DNA of 64,000 nucleotides from Microbulbifer hainanensis (GTDB lineage: Bacteria > Pseudomonadota > Gammaproteobacteria > Pseudomonadales > Cellvibrionaceae), in assembly GCF_014904735.1 (NCBI RefSeq), contig NZ_JACZCR010000018.1:62001-126000 (forward strand). Direction: 5' to 3'. The position numbers were made by a program, and so were the translations under genes. The notes beneath the pieces are model-generated. The model had not been told where the DNA came from, ran no database searches, and saw only the letters and a program-made list of their open reading frames with translations. Positions 1 through 9,520 of the stretch are shown one piece after another (the first letter of the stretch is position 1; each line of letters starts with the position of its first letter).

Positions 1-396
1 CTCCTGGGCCAGGGCGGATTTTGCATTGGCCAGCTGTGACTCGGCGCGCGTCAGCTGATAGCGGTAATCCGCCGGCTCAATCTGCACCAGCGCGTCGCCA
101 TCCTTGAAGAAACCACCGGCCACGAAGGCGTCATTGACGCTCTGGATCACGCCGCCGACCCGAGCCACCAGCTCGATCTCGTGGCGGGCGTGTACCGTAC
201 CCTGACTCGGTACCAGCAGGGTGTGACGTCCCGGGGTCGCATAGACCACATCGGCCACCGGCGGCACGGTCGCCGCGGCAACTTTTTCCTCGGGTTTGGG
301 CCTGAACAGGTAAAGCGCAGTCGCCAAAGCCACCCCAGAGACAACAACAATCACCAGAAGCTTGTTTTTATTGGACAGATTCACAATTACTTCCAT
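1..396 (-). CDS. RND efflux periplasmic adaptor (HlyD/MFP family), N-terminal part
   Basis: Partial gene running off the left edge; 132 codons are visible from an ATG at 396. The product starts with a short cytoplasmic tail and one hydrophobic segment (about residues 13-31, LLVIVVVSGVALATALYLF), then a periplasmic stretch. A biotinyl-lipoyl-like motif (VHARHEIELVARVGGVI, about residues 65-81) is followed by FFKDGDALVQIEP and the start of a coiled-coil hairpin (YRYQLTRAESQLANAKSALAQ). These are typical of adaptors that join an inner-membrane RND pump to an outer-membrane channel. The pump gene would lie outside the window, so the substrate cannot be told. The family call is firm; the subtype is unknown. 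Confidence 0.88.
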   Translation of the reverse strand, partial: MEVIVNLSNKNKLLVIVVVSGVALATALYLFRPKPEEKVAAATVPPVADVVYATPGRHTLLVPSQGTVHARHEIELVARVGGVIQSVNDAFVAGGFFKDGDALVQIEPADYRYQLTRAESQLANAKSALAQE

Positions 397-620
397 TGGT
401 TAAAAAATAACTAGCTGTGCATTCTACTGAAGTTCGACGACGAATGGAGGCGTTTGGGATGCAGACCGTCGCAATTGGATGCACTTTGCCGCAAACGCCT
501 GTCAAACCTTTCTCGGCGCGCCCGGCTCGCGCATAATGCTCCACCGAATTGATCCCGCCGGCCGGTTCCCGAACCGCGCCCGCAGAAGATGTAGCCCGCT
601 GAACGGATGTAGAAAATAAG

Positions 621-2966
621 ATGCTGGATATCAACGTTCGAATCGCCGAAGAACTCAACGTACGCTCGCAACAGGTGGCCGCCGCGGTGGCGCTGCTGGA
701 CGAAGGCGCCACAGTGCCGTTTATCTCCCGCTACCGGAAAGAAGTGACCGGCGGCCTGGACGACACCCAGCTGCGTAACCTCGAAGACCGCCTGCGCTAC
801 CTGCGCGAGATGGAGGAGCGCCGCGCCACCATCCTCAAGAGCATCGATGAGCAGGGTAAACTTACGCCGGAACTGGCCGAGCAGATCAACGCCGCCGACA
901 CCAAGAACCGCCTCGAAGACCTCTACCTGCCGTACAAACCCAAGCGCCGCACCAAGGGCCAGATCGCCATCGAGGCCGGCCTCGAACCCCTCGCCGATGC
1001 GCTGTTCAACGATCCGGCCCTGAATCCGGAGGAAGAGGCGCAGCAATACCTCAACACTGACAACGAAGATGCCTCCCTGCACGTCAAGGACATCAAGGCC
1101 GCCCTCGACGGAGCCAAGTTCATCCTGATGGAACGCTTCGCCGAAGATGCCGAGCTGCTGGGCAAACTGCGCGACTTCCTCAAGCGCGACGGCCTGGTCA
1201 AATCCAAGCTGCTGGATGGCAAGGAAGAGGAAGGCGCCAAGTTCCGCGACTATTTCGAATACTCGGAGAGCTGGGCCAAGGTGCCGAGCCACCGCGCACT
1301 GGCGATCTTCCGCGGCCGCAACGAGGGCATCCTGGCGATCAGCATTGGCCTGGAGGGCGATGACGAGCGCCCGGCGACCGCCGGCCACCCCTGCGAGACG
1401 ATGATCGCAAAACAGTTCGACATCAGCGACCAGGGCCGCGCCGCCGACAAGTGGCTGGGCGAAGTGGTGCGCTGGACTTGGCGCATCAAGCTGCTGACCA
1501 CGCTGGAAACCGACCTGCTCGGCGAACTGCGCGAGAAGGCGGAAGAGGAGGCGATCAAGGTCTTCTCCCGCAACCTGAAAGACCTGCTGCTGGCGGCACC
1601 CGCCGGCCAGAAGGCCACCATCGGCCTGGACCCGGGCCTGCGCACCGGGGTGAAAGTGGCCGTCGTCGACGCCACCGGCAAAATCCTCGACCACACTGCC
1701 ATCTTCCCCACCCCGCCGCAAAACCGCGCCCGCGAGGCGGCCGCAGTGATCGCCGCCCTGTGTGAAAAACACAATGTCGGCCTGATCGCCATCGGCAATG
1801 GCACCGGCAGCCGCGAGACCGATAAGTTTGTCGGCGACACCATCAAGCAGTACAAGCTGTCCGCGCAGAAAGTCATGGTCAACGAGGCCGGCGCATCGGT
1901 GTACTCGGCGTCTGAATTTGCCGCGCGGGAATTCCCCGACCTGGACGTGACCATCCGCGGCGCCATCTCCATTGCGCGCCGCCTGCAGGATCCGCTCGCC
2001 GAACTGGTGAAGATCGACCCGAAATCCATCGGTGTCGGCCAGTACCAGCACGACGTATCCCAGACCCAGCTGGCGCGCTCCCTCGACGCGGTGGTGGAAG
2101 ACTGTGTGAACGGCGTTGGCGCCGAGCTGAACTCCGCCTCCGCACCGCTGCTGTCGCGTGTATCCGGCCTGAGCGCGTCCATCGCCGCCAATATCGTCAG
2201 CTATCGCGACCAGCACGGCGCCTTCAAAAATCGTGAACAGCTGAAAGACGTCTCACGCCTCGGTCCCAAGGCGTTCGAACAGGCCGCCGGCTTCCTGCGC
2301 ATCACCGACGGCGAAAACCCGCTGGATAAATCCGGTGTGCACCCGGAAGCCTACGTGGTGGTGAAGCGGATCGCCGAAAAGAACGGCCGCGAGATCAACA
2401 GCCTGGTCGGCGACTCCGCTTTCCTGCGCAAGCTGAATCCGGCGGACTACACCGACGACAAGTTCGGTGTGCCGACGGTGATCGACATCATTGCCGAACT
2501 GGAAAAGCCCGGCCGCGACCCGCGCCCGGAATTCCGCACCGCCCAGTTCGAAGAGGGCGTGGAAGAAATCAAAGACCTGCGCCCGGGCATGGTGCTCGAG
2601 GGTACCGCCACCAACGTCACCAACTTCGGTGCCTTCGTCGATATCGGCGTGCACCAGGACGGCCTGGTACATATCTCAGCGCTATCGGAAAAATTCGTCA
2701 AGGATCCGCACGAAGTGATCAAGGCCGGCGATATCGTCAAGGTGAAAGTCATGGAAGTGGATGTAGCGCGCAAGCGTATCGGCCTGTCCATGCGCCTGTC
2801 CGATGAGCCGGGCGAGCAGGGCAGCGGCGGCGTCAAAAAGGGCGATCACCGCGAGAGCCGCCAGGCCCAGAGGCACAATAACCGCAGCCGTCAGCAACAA
2901 GGCGGTGGCAAGAGCCAGGGCAGTATGGGTGACCTGCTGATGGCGGCAATGAAAAATAAAAAATAA
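621..2966 (+). CDS. tex: Tex family RNA-binding transcription accessory protein
   Basis: 781 residues, the usual length of Tex, a conserved cytoplasmic nucleic-acid-binding protein linked to transcription and stress tolerance. Visible in order: N-terminal helical region with [19 protein letters not shown] (about residues 30-48), a YqgF-like RNase H fold ([16 protein letters not shown], about 338-353), helix-hairpin-helix repeats ([37 protein letters not shown]), and a C-terminal S1 domain ([20 protein letters not shown] to RIGLSMR, about 655-725). The tail is basic and Gln/Gly-rich ([17 protein letters not shown]). The start has only a weak ribosome-binding site. The gene stands alone and ends at a strong terminator. 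Confidence 0.97.
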   Translation: MLDINVRIAEELNVRSQQVAAAVALLDEGATVPFISRYRKEVTGGLDDTQLRNLEDRLRYLREMEERRATILKSIDEQGKLTPELAEQINAADTKNRLEDLYLPYKPKRRTKGQIAIEAGLEPLADALFNDPALNPEEEAQQYLNTDNEDASLHVKDIKAALDGAKFILMERFAEDAELLGKLRDFLKRDGLVKSKLLDGKEEEGAKFRDYFEYSESWAKVPSHRALAIFRGRNEGILAISIGLEGDDERPATAGHPCETMIAKQFDISDQGRAADKWLGEVVRWTWRIKLLTTLETDLLGELREKAEEEAIKVFSRNLKDLLLAAPAGQKATIGLDPGLRTGVKVAVVDATGKILDHTAIFPTPPQNRAREAAAVIAALCEKHNVGLIAIGNGTGSRETDKFVGDTIKQYKLSAQKVMVNEAGASVYSASEFAAREFPDLDVTIRGAISIARRLQDPLAELVKIDPKSIGVGQYQHDVSQTQLARSLDAVVEDCVNGVGAELNSASAPLLSRVSGLSASIAANIVSYRDQHGAFKNREQLKDVSRLGPKAFEQAAGFLRITDGENPLDKSGVHPEAYVVVKRIAEKNGREINSLVGDSAFLRKLNPADYTDDKFGVPTVIDIIAELEKPGRDPRPEFRTAQFEEGVEEIKDLRPGMVLEGTATNVTNFGAFVDIGVHQDGLVHISALSEKFVKDPHEVIKAGDIVKVKVMEVDVARKRIGLSMRLSDEPGEQGSGGVKKGDHRESRQAQRHNNRSRQQQGGGKSQGSMGDLLMAAMKNKK

Positions 2967-2971
2967 CTGTG

Positions 2972-3002
2972 AAAAGGGCGATCAATTGATCGCCCTTTTT
3001 TC
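2972..3002 (+). terminator. Rho-independent terminator after tex
   Basis: Perfect hairpin AAGGGCGATCAATTGATCGCCCTT followed by a T run and preceded by an A run, so it can act in both directions. It sits six bases after the tex stop and also lies beyond the convergent AraC-type gene. Confidence 0.92.
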
Positions 3003-3049
3003 TGCCCATTCGCAAACTTTTAAGCAACAGCCAGGGCGGTCGCGATCGA

Positions 3050-4129
3050 TCAGGTTACCCGCGTCCGGTACGCTGTCGGCGCATCGCCGAACCATTCACG
3101 AAATGCCCGGGTGAATGCCCCCGCATCGCAATAGCCGAGCATAAAAGCAATTTCCGTAACGTTGTAGCGCTCATCCCGTATGTACTGCCTGGCAAGTTTG
3201 ATACGGACTTCCCTCAGCAGTTGACGAAACGAAGTTCCTTGCTGGCTCAGCTTGCGGTGTAAGGTTCGCGTTGGGAATTGGACAACTTCAGCGATCTTTT
3301 CCAGGGCCACATCTCCCGTGGGTAACTGCCGCTGAATTTCCGCCCGTACTCGCGCAACAATATCCGAGTCTTCCAGCTCCGCTCTGGCCTGGGCAAGCGT
3401 CGCGTGATGCCGTTCAAAAATTTCCGTGTGCGCCGTTGGCAAATGCCGCTCCGCAAACTCCCGACCCACAAACATAGAGTTATCGGGAGCATCAAATTGA
3501 ACCGAAACACCAAAATAGTCATCCCAGATGGCGCGATTCTTTGGCACTGGTCGACGCAGCGAAACCGATAGCGGCGTAAAAGACTCGCCGAATTGAAAAC
3601 GGCAGAAGCGCGCCAGCCCGCCAATTTCGCAGTCCGCATCAATTCCTGGAAACGGCGAATTGCAGTGGCGCAGGTACACCAGACCGACTCGATTCGAGTC
3701 CGCCGATAGATGCACGCACAGATCACTGTTAAGCACACTGAGACAGTCCTGCGTCATATGAAAGCCCGCAAGCAGTGTGGGAGCGGCCATCCAGGCATGA
3801 CCGAAGATGTCGAGGTGGCTGGGGTGCAAGACCGAAGCCGCGCGAATTCCCACCGCCTCATCATCGATCACCTGGAGCGCTCCTGCGATAACGCCATAGT
3901 ACTCATCGGCCGGGATGAAACTGCGTATCGGCTCGGCTCGTCCGGGCCGGTATAACGATTGCTGGATTAGATCACATGGATCAACCTGATAGGTTTCGAG
4001 CACCCGCCATACAAGACCGAACAGCGAGGGGTTCACAGACGAAGCATTATTATTTTTAACTGCGCGGAAATGGCCGAATTCATCAATGCCATGTCCTTTA
4101 CTGCACAGCGCATCAAGGCTTTCTTTCAT
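3050..4129 (-). CDS. AraC family transcriptional regulator
   Basis: 359 residues from the ATG at 4129, chosen over an upstream in-frame ATG at 4153 because GGAGAGAG lies just before it. The N-terminal two thirds resembles the arabinose-binding-like sensor domain of the OruR/ArgR-type AraC group (for example SLFGLVWRVLETYQVDPCDLIQ near residues 30-55). The C-terminal 95 residues form the double helix-turn-helix DNA-binding domain, with ALEKIAEVVQFPTRTLHRKL, then the second helix set YNVTEIAFMLGYCDAGAFTRAFREWFG. It is divergent from the secreted pair at 4288-7477, with about 160 bases between, so it may regulate that pair (inference). The ligand is not evident. Confidence 0.92.
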   Translation of the reverse strand: MKESLDALCSKGHGIDEFGHFRAVKNNNASSVNPSLFGLVWRVLETYQVDPCDLIQQSLYRPGRAEPIRSFIPADEYYGVIAGALQVIDDEAVGIRAASVLHPSHLDIFGHAWMAAPTLLAGFHMTQDCLSVLNSDLCVHLSADSNRVGLVYLRHCNSPFPGIDADCEIGGLARFCRFQFGESFTPLSVSLRRPVPKNRAIWDDYFGVSVQFDAPDNSMFVGREFAERHLPTAHTEIFERHHATLAQARAELEDSDIVARVRAEIQRQLPTGDVALEKIAEVVQFPTRTLHRKLSQQGTSFRQLLREVRIKLARQYIRDERYNVTEIAFMLGYCDAGAFTRAFREWFGDAPTAYRTRVT

Positions 4130-4287
4130 AGTCTCTCTCCACCGGAGTAACACAACGGCGTTCGCCCATTATTGCCGGTAAACCATTTCGTAACCAAGGA
4201 ATACCACACGAATTGGGAAACTCAGGGATGACCCGATCTGGATAAAGAGTCCATTCAATAATAATGAAACCTAAACAGGAGGTCTCT

Positions 4288-4929
4288 GTGACCAACGCAA
4301 AACTTTGTCAGTTTCGCGGTTTCGCATTTCTTGTCTCCATCGTCATCACGATGTTGAGTATCAGTGAAGCGCATGCAAACCAAATGAAAAAACAAAATCT
4401 CCTCGAACTGATGAGGCATACCGAATCGATTATTGTCGGTACGGTGTCGAAAAAAGAGGACGGATTTCAAGACGGACTCCCCTACACCGAAATCACCATT
4501 GAAATCGGCCAGAACATCAAAGGGGATAAAGGTTCGACATATAGTTTCCGTCAATTCGGCCTCATAAAGCCCAAGCCCACTGGCGATGGTCGTATCAACC
4601 TGATGGTCACACCGGCTGGCTGGCCGACCTATAGCGTTGGCGAGAACGTCATGCTCTTCCTGAACAAGCCCGCGTCAAAAACCGGCTTCCAGACAACCGT
4701 TGGCCTGACCCAGGGCAAATTCGTTATTCGGGGCGACAAGATAAGCAACGGTCTTAACAACGACGAGCTGTTTGCGCGCATCAAATTCAATGGTCCTCTA
4801 AAGCCGACCCACCAGGACCTGGTCAGCCAGCCCAGTGGTGCCTATGCGGCGGAAGCATTCCTCTCGCTGGTAAGAACAGCAGTGCAGGAAAACTGGATTG
4901 CAAAAGGAGTGATGACCGATGATCAATAA
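4288..4929 (+). CDS. Small secreted protein of unknown function, coupled to metalloprotease-like gene
   Basis: The start is taken as GTG 4288, because AGGAGG at 4277-4282 is ideally spaced for it. This gives 213 residues with a good signal peptide (MTNAKLCQF...LSISEAHA, cut near residue 30). An upstream in-frame ATG at 4264 would put the Shine-Dalgarno inside the gene. The mature part looks like a compact beta-rich domain with VGTVSKKED, YTEITIEIGQNIKG, VGENVMLFLNKP and GLTQGKFVI motifs. I do not recognise a named family. Its 3' end overlaps the next gene by 11 bases, so the two are probably translated together and their products may act together outside the cytoplasm. Confidence 0.82.
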   Translation: MTNAKLCQFRGFAFLVSIVITMLSISEAHANQMKKQNLLELMRHTESIIVGTVSKKEDGFQDGLPYTEITIEIGQNIKGDKGSTYSFRQFGLIKPKPTGDGRINLMVTPAGWPTYSVGENVMLFLNKPASKTGFQTTVGLTQGKFVIRGDKISNGLNNDELFARIKFNGPLKPTHQDLVSQPSGAYAAEAFLSLVRTAVQENWIAKGVMTDDQ

Positions 4930-7477
4930 TAAAAAGATATTCCTGAAATCAGCACTGGCTGCCTGTGTGCTTGCGGGCACTTCTTCCGCACTGGCTTACG
5001 GCCCCCTGTATGTATTTGACTACGAGAAGGGCACACCCTACCGCTGGGACGTCAGCTCTCCGGTCAAGGTCTACACCGATGGCGGTAACTTCGCATCCGG
5101 CACCGTCAAACTCTATAAGAGTACTCCCGAAACCTGTAATGAAGACGGCGGCTGGGCGTGTGGTCATTATGAAGATCTCTACGTCGAGTTCACCAACGAG
5201 CAGGGCGTCGCGCGCGTCAAGGATGCATTGGCGTCTTGGACAAACGTGCCTACCTCATCCTTCCAGGCCGAGGTTGCCGGTAGCTTTGCCGATATCGGCA
5301 TCGGCGGAGAAGATGGCGACATCACCGGCGCAGCGGAAGAGTTCAGTACCGATAGCACAGGGAATGTGATTCACGAAATCATCGGCACCGTTAACAATGG
5401 CGGTATTCACGTGATGTTTGACGAGACCGGTTCGGTCATGCGAGACGTGATGGGTGCTCCCGCCGGTGTACTCGGTATCGCCTCACCGGAATGGGCCGAT
5501 GAAGAGACCGGCATCATTACCGAGGGCTGGGCGGTCATCGGCGGCGCCAGTACTTACTACAATGACACCGACCTGCGGCAGATAAACGGGGTGATTACCC
5601 ACGAGCTGGGTCACTCTTTCAACCTCGCGCACACACAGACCAACGGTCACATCATCATGTACGGTAATTATGCTGCACTGACCGCAGGTCCCCGGGACTG
5701 CTCGGCGCATCCACTTACTGGGGGCGACTACCGCTTGCCGTTCCCGCAGGATTCTGCTCCGGCACTGTCTGATATCTCGGTCATGTATCCCTATATCAAC
5801 ACCAATCCGACCAGCAGCGGTGCAACCGGAGATCAACAGGCAACCGCCACAACGAAAGAGGATTACGCGGCGATTTCCTCGCTCTACCCCGCCAACAGTT
5901 TTGCCTCGCAAACGGGCACCATCAAGGGAAGTGTCACCTACGCGTTCAGCAAGGAAGGTGTCATTGGCCTGAATATTGTCGCTCGCAATATCGACGATCC
6001 CTGGCACGATGCGATCACCGCCATGACCGGTGACTGGAATGACGGCGATCCGGAGGCAATGCAGGGCACCGGCGACTTTATCCTGCAGGGCCTCACCCCC
6101 GGCGCGCAGTATGTGATCCATGTCGAAAAGATTTTTGCTGGCGGCTTTCCGACACCGCAGTTCGGAATGCCCGGGCCCTCCGAGTACTACAACGGTAGCG
6201 GCGAAAGCGACGACGCGGTGCAGGATGACGCCTGTGACTATGTTCCCGTCGTGGCAGGTGCCGGTCAGGTTGTCGAGCATATCGACATCCAGATGAACGG
6301 AATGAAAAACACCCCACAGCTGTTCACCTCGCCTGCCCCGAACGGCAGCCAGATCACCGAGAGTGGACAGACAACGGCAGGAACTATTGCCAACTCTTAT
6401 GGTGACGCGCTGAGCTGGATCTATCAGGAAGGCAATGAGGAATACACCATCTTGCCGATGGGCGGCATTGCCATGAGTGACAACGGCTCCGTCATCAGTG
6501 GGCGGGTCAGTCAAAACAGTTCCTACCTGCCTGCTCGCTACACCGAAGGCCGCGGTATCGAAGTACTACCGAGTGCCGGTAACACTGGCTGTGATCAGGG
6601 CGGCGGCATCCTGGAGATGTACTCCAACTTCGCTATTTCACCGGACGGTCGCACCATGGGCGGCTTCCTGTGGAACTGCGATAACGCTGCGGAGTACAGC
6701 AACTACCGTGTTTCTGCAGTGACCTACAACGATGAAGATGGCTGGACTATCCTCGATAGCCACAAGGACGACAACAGTTCGCGAGTCAACGCACTGTCCA
6801 ACACTGGTGTCGCTGTCGGCTGGGAATCTGACTCCGTCGGCTGGTGGGAGGGTCGCGTCTGGAAAGACGGCAAGGAAATCAATCTGAAGGATGCGGCTCC
6901 GTCCGATATCGACTACGTCGGTCAGGCCACGGCGGTGAGTACGAATGGTACCTGGGTTGCCGGTATCGACACCTATAACGCGCAACTCGAACCCAATCAG
7001 TACCTGTACAACACCCAGACCGGCGAATTCAAGTTGCTGGATATCAAGGAAGCCTGCCCGTGGTGGGACTGGTTCTGCTGGGGCGAAAAGCCGTTCAGGC
7101 CCTATGACATCGCCGATGACGGTACACTGGTTGGTGCAATGGGCACAGCCTCCGGCGCCGGAGCAATGATTGTCTCTGATACCCTCGGCGGCGAATACCG
7201 ACTGGCTGATTTCCTCAGGGGCCAGGGTGTGATGAACGCTTCGGATCTCGAGGTTGTTTCGACCGCAACCAAGATTTCATCGAACGGTAAACACATCGTC
7301 GGCTGGACCGCACTCGAGGGCTACTTCGGTTCCTTCAGGCTCACCCTGGATCAGCTCTTTGTATGCAACAAAGATAAGACTCTGAAGGTGGGATATCCTG
7401 TCGGCGTTACTACACAGTTACGCAACGGCGCCACACTGGGTATGTGCGAAGCTGACCTTCCAAAGCAGTACAAGTAA
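4919..7477 (+). CDS. Large secreted metzincin-like zinc protease with extracellular repeat domain
   Basis: 852 residues. A signal peptide is followed by a mature protein beginning YGPLYVFDYEKGTPYRW. At residues 228-238 HELGHSFNLAH fits the HExxHxxxxxH zinc-binding motif of metzincins, and SVMYPY about 60 residues later could be the Met-turn. The central part (about 335-450) resembles a beta-sandwich. Residues about 500-830 contain repeats of the type SxDGxxxxG (MSDNGSVISG, ISPDGRTMGG, LSNTGVAVGW, VSTNGTWVAG, IADDGTLVGA, ISSNGKHIVG), like HAF-type extracellular repeats that can form a propeller. AAGGAG precedes the start within the upstream gene. Protease activity is inferred from the motif only; the substrate is unknown. 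Confidence 0.85.
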   Translation: MINNKKIFLKSALAACVLAGTSSALAYGPLYVFDYEKGTPYRWDVSSPVKVYTDGGNFASGTVKLYKSTPETCNEDGGWACGHYEDLYVEFTNEQGVARVKDALASWTNVPTSSFQAEVAGSFADIGIGGEDGDITGAAEEFSTDSTGNVIHEIIGTVNNGGIHVMFDETGSVMRDVMGAPAGVLGIASPEWADEETGIITEGWAVIGGASTYYNDTDLRQINGVITHELGHSFNLAHTQTNGHIIMYGNYAALTAGPRDCSAHPLTGGDYRLPFPQDSAPALSDISVMYPYINTNPTSSGATGDQQATATTKEDYAAISSLYPANSFASQTGTIKGSVTYAFSKEGVIGLNIVARNIDDPWHDAITAMTGDWNDGDPEAMQGTGDFILQGLTPGAQYVIHVEKIFAGGFPTPQFGMPGPSEYYNGSGESDDAVQDDACDYVPVVAGAGQVVEHIDIQMNGMKNTPQLFTSPAPNGSQITESGQTTAGTIANSYGDALSWIYQEGNEEYTILPMGGIAMSDNGSVISGRVSQNSSYLPARYTEGRGIEVLPSAGNTGCDQGGGILEMYSNFAISPDGRTMGGFLWNCDNAAEYSNYRVSAVTYNDEDGWTILDSHKDDNSSRVNALSNTGVAVGWESDSVGWWEGRVWKDGKEINLKDAAPSDIDYVGQATAVSTNGTWVAGIDTYNAQLEPNQYLYNTQTGEFKLLDIKEACPWWDWFCWGEKPFRPYDIADDGTLVGAMGTASGAGAMIVSDTLGGEYRLADFLRGQGVMNASDLEVVSTATKISSNGKHIVGWTALEGYFGSFRLTLDQLFVCNKDKTLKVGYPVGVTTQLRNGATLGMCEADLPKQYK

Positions 7478-7502
7478 GCCCTAGAGACTACTCTGGGTAG
7501 CA

Positions 7503-7534
7503 GAAAAAAGGTGGCCACTGGCCACCTTTTTTTA
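7503..7534 (+). terminator. Rho-independent terminator
   Basis: Stem AAAGGTGGCC/GGCCACCTTT around a three-base loop, followed by a T run. It ends the coupled pair at 4288-7477. Confidence 0.9.
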
Positions 7535-7695
7535 TTGATGGGTGAGAGAACTATCGAATACCCGCAAGCCCTCCTGTGCACAATGCTATCCGTCTTATCA
7601 ACTGGGCCCCCTGAGGGTACTGGTCGATGACCTTGGTAACATCCTTGACCTGCAGTATCTTACACATCTGATCACGAAGGATTCCAGGCAACATA

Positions 7696-8625
7696 ATGAC
7701 AAGTACAGGAATGAAACCGATGCGCAACCGCCGCAATTTCCTCAAAGCTGCCGCGACAATTTCTGCCACCGCGCTGTTGCCGGCCGGTACTGCTTTCGCC
7801 GGTGAACGGGAATCCTGGTTCCGGATCTCCCTGGCGCAATGGTCCCTGCACCGGGCGTTTCGCAACGGTGTCGCCAATCCGAAGAATTTTGCCCGACTGG
7901 CCCGACAACTGTTCGGCGTACAGGGTATCGAGTACGTCAATCAGTTTTATTTTGACAGCTACAGCGATGCGCTGATTCGCGACCTGAAAGGTCAGGCAGA
8001 TGGCGAGGGGATTCGCAGCTTGTTGATCATGGTCGACGGCGAGGGCGACCTGGGCGCGGATACCGCGGCCGAACGCCGGGCAACGGTGACCCGGCACCAC
8101 CGCTGGGCGCAGATGGCAAAGGCTTTGGGCTGTCATTCGATTCGCGTCAACGCACACAGTACCGGCACATTCGATGAGCAGATGCGCAAGGCGGCCGATG
8201 GCCTGCACCAGCTCGCCGAATACTGCGACGGCCTGAATCTCAATGTGCTCGTGGAAAACCACGGCGGCCTGTCATCCAACGGTCAGTGGCTCGCCGGTGT
8301 CATGGAGATGGCAGACCACCCCCGTGTCGGCACCCTGCCAGACTTTGGCAACTTTGTAATCGACCGAGAAAGCGGTGAGGAATACGACCGCTATCGCGGT
8401 GTCCGCGAAATGATGCCCTGGGCCAAAGCCGTCAGCGCCAAGACCCATGACTTCGATACCGACGGTGAGGTGGTGGAAACCGACTATCACCGCATGCTCA
8501 AGATCGTGCGCGAGGCCGGCTACCGCGGCTGGGTAGGTGTTGAATACGAGGGCGAACACCTCAGTGAAATCGAAGGCATCCAGCGCACGCTGCAGCTGCT
8601 ACGACGCATTCAGCACGTCAGCTAG
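7696..8625 (+). CDS. Tat-exported sugar phosphate isomerase/epimerase-like TIM barrel protein
   Basis: 309 residues. The N-terminus has a twin-arginine signal (NRRNFLKAAATISATALLPAGTAFA), so the folded protein is exported to the periplasm. The mature part matches the xylose-isomerase-like/AP endonuclease family 2 barrel: SLAQWSLHRAF, GIEYVNQFYF, HSIRVNAHS, NVLVENHGGLSSN and GWVGVEYEGE carry the Glu, His and Asp residues that usually bind a divalent metal. Later in-frame ATGs at 7711 and 7720 are also possible starts; all keep the RR motif. The substrate, probably a sugar or cyclitol, cannot be told. It stands alone and converges on the DUF1330 gene, the stops being one base apart. Confidence 0.88.
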   Translation: MTSTGMKPMRNRRNFLKAAATISATALLPAGTAFAGERESWFRISLAQWSLHRAFRNGVANPKNFARLARQLFGVQGIEYVNQFYFDSYSDALIRDLKGQADGEGIRSLLIMVDGEGDLGADTAAERRATVTRHHRWAQMAKALGCHSIRVNAHSTGTFDEQMRKAADGLHQLAEYCDGLNLNVLVENHGGLSSNGQWLAGVMEMADHPRVGTLPDFGNFVIDRESGEEYDRYRGVREMMPWAKAVSAKTHDFDTDGEVVETDYHRMLKIVREAGYRGWVGVEYEGEHLSEIEGIQRTLQLLRRIQHVS

Positions 8626-8626
8626 C

Positions 8627-9034
8627 CTATGGGACCCCACTTTCCAGAGAAGCGATCAGGCGGGCATTTTCCAGTGCTGCAGTGCGGTGCATGGCCAACT
8701 GCTGGTATTCCGAATTCTTGACCATGTCGACAAACTTCTCGATGGACGGATAGCGCACCAGCAGTATTTCATCCCACACCTCCTCCGCTGGGGCAATCAA
8801 GGCTGTCCGGGCCTCGCCGCGCCAGACCAGTTCCGCGCCGACGCGCTTCAGGTGCGCGATCGCCTGTTCGCCGTAGCGCTGGTAAGCCTCGCGGCCACTG
8901 CAGTCCGACTCGACGCCGTCGTACACAGCCCTGTCGCGAAACCTGAGCAGGTTGAGCATGACTACCGGCTGGTCGCCCGGAATCGACGCGAGCGCTTCGG
9001 CAAACTTGCCGGGATCTGGATCAATCGTTTTCAT
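8627..9034 (-). CDS. DUF1330 domain protein
   Basis: 135 residues, a small ferredoxin-like alpha-beta barrel protein. VVMLNLLRFRDRAVYDG near the N-terminus and the central YGEQAIAHLKRVGAELVWRGEA and WDEILLVRYPSIEKFVDMV blocks match the DUF1330 pattern. Its role is unknown; some relatives act on small oxidised molecules. It is the last gene of a three-gene minus-strand operon with an iron alcohol dehydrogenase and a thioesterase, 41 bases after the thioesterase stop. Confidence 0.85.
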   Translation of the reverse strand: MKTIDPDPGKFAEALASIPGDQPVVMLNLLRFRDRAVYDGVESDCSGREAYQRYGEQAIAHLKRVGAELVWRGEARTALIAPAEEVWDEILLVRYPSIEKFVDMVKNSEYQQLAMHRTAALENARLIASLESGVP

Positions 9035-9075
9035 CGTGCAATTTCCACTTTTGCAAAGGAGTGCGACTAGTGGCG

Positions 9076-9510
9076 CTATAGCGCAAGGGCTTCCAGCGCT
9101 CGACGGATGTTTTCCGGAATCGGCACAGACCTATTGCTAGAGCGCTCGACAAAGACATGGGTGAAGCTGCCCGCGGCGCAGGCCTCGGTCTCGCTACTTT
9201 TGAAAATGGCCACGGCGTAGGTCACCGAGCTGTTGCCCAGCCGTTCAACCCGAATTCCGGCTTCAATCGCTTCCGGATAGGCGATGGGCGCACGGTAATC
9301 ACAGCTGGAATTCACCACGAATCCAACCACCGGTGCCGCCTGAATATCCAGGCCACCCTCCTCGATCAGGTAGCGGTTTACCGCACTGTCAAAATAGGAG
9401 TAGTAGGTCACGTTGTTCACGTGGCCGTAAATATCGTTGTCCATCCAACGCGTGGTAATCGGATAGAAGACCCGGTAAGCGCTGCGGCTGCTCGTTGGTG
9501 CTGTACTCAT
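9076..9510 (-). CDS. Acyl-CoA thioesterase (4-hydroxybenzoyl-CoA thioesterase family, hotdog fold)
   Basis: 144 residues. The motif TTRWMDNDIYGHVNNVTYYSYFD (about residues 19-41) contains the catalytic Asp and the GHVNN signature of the 4HBT hotdog family, which hydrolyses short or aromatic acyl-CoA thioesters. SSCDYRAPIAYPEAIEAGIRVERLG forms the following strand. It lies ten bases after the iron alcohol dehydrogenase stop, so the two are probably cotranscribed; the pairing suggests processing of an alcohol or hydroxyacid and its CoA ester. Specificity cannot be read from sequence. Confidence 0.9.
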   Translation of the reverse strand: MSTAPTSSRSAYRVFYPITTRWMDNDIYGHVNNVTYYSYFDSAVNRYLIEEGGLDIQAAPVVGFVVNSSCDYRAPIAYPEAIEAGIRVERLGNSSVTYAVAIFKSSETEACAAGSFTHVFVERSSNRSVPIPENIRRALEALAL

Positions 9511-9520
9511 TTTTTACTCT

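Noticed and set aside
411..2216. Long minus-strand open frame (601 codons) opposite tex
   Set aside because: It is a shadow of GC-rich tex coding: tex has all family motifs over the same stretch, and the antisense product is His/Gln/Gly/Val-rich with no family signature.
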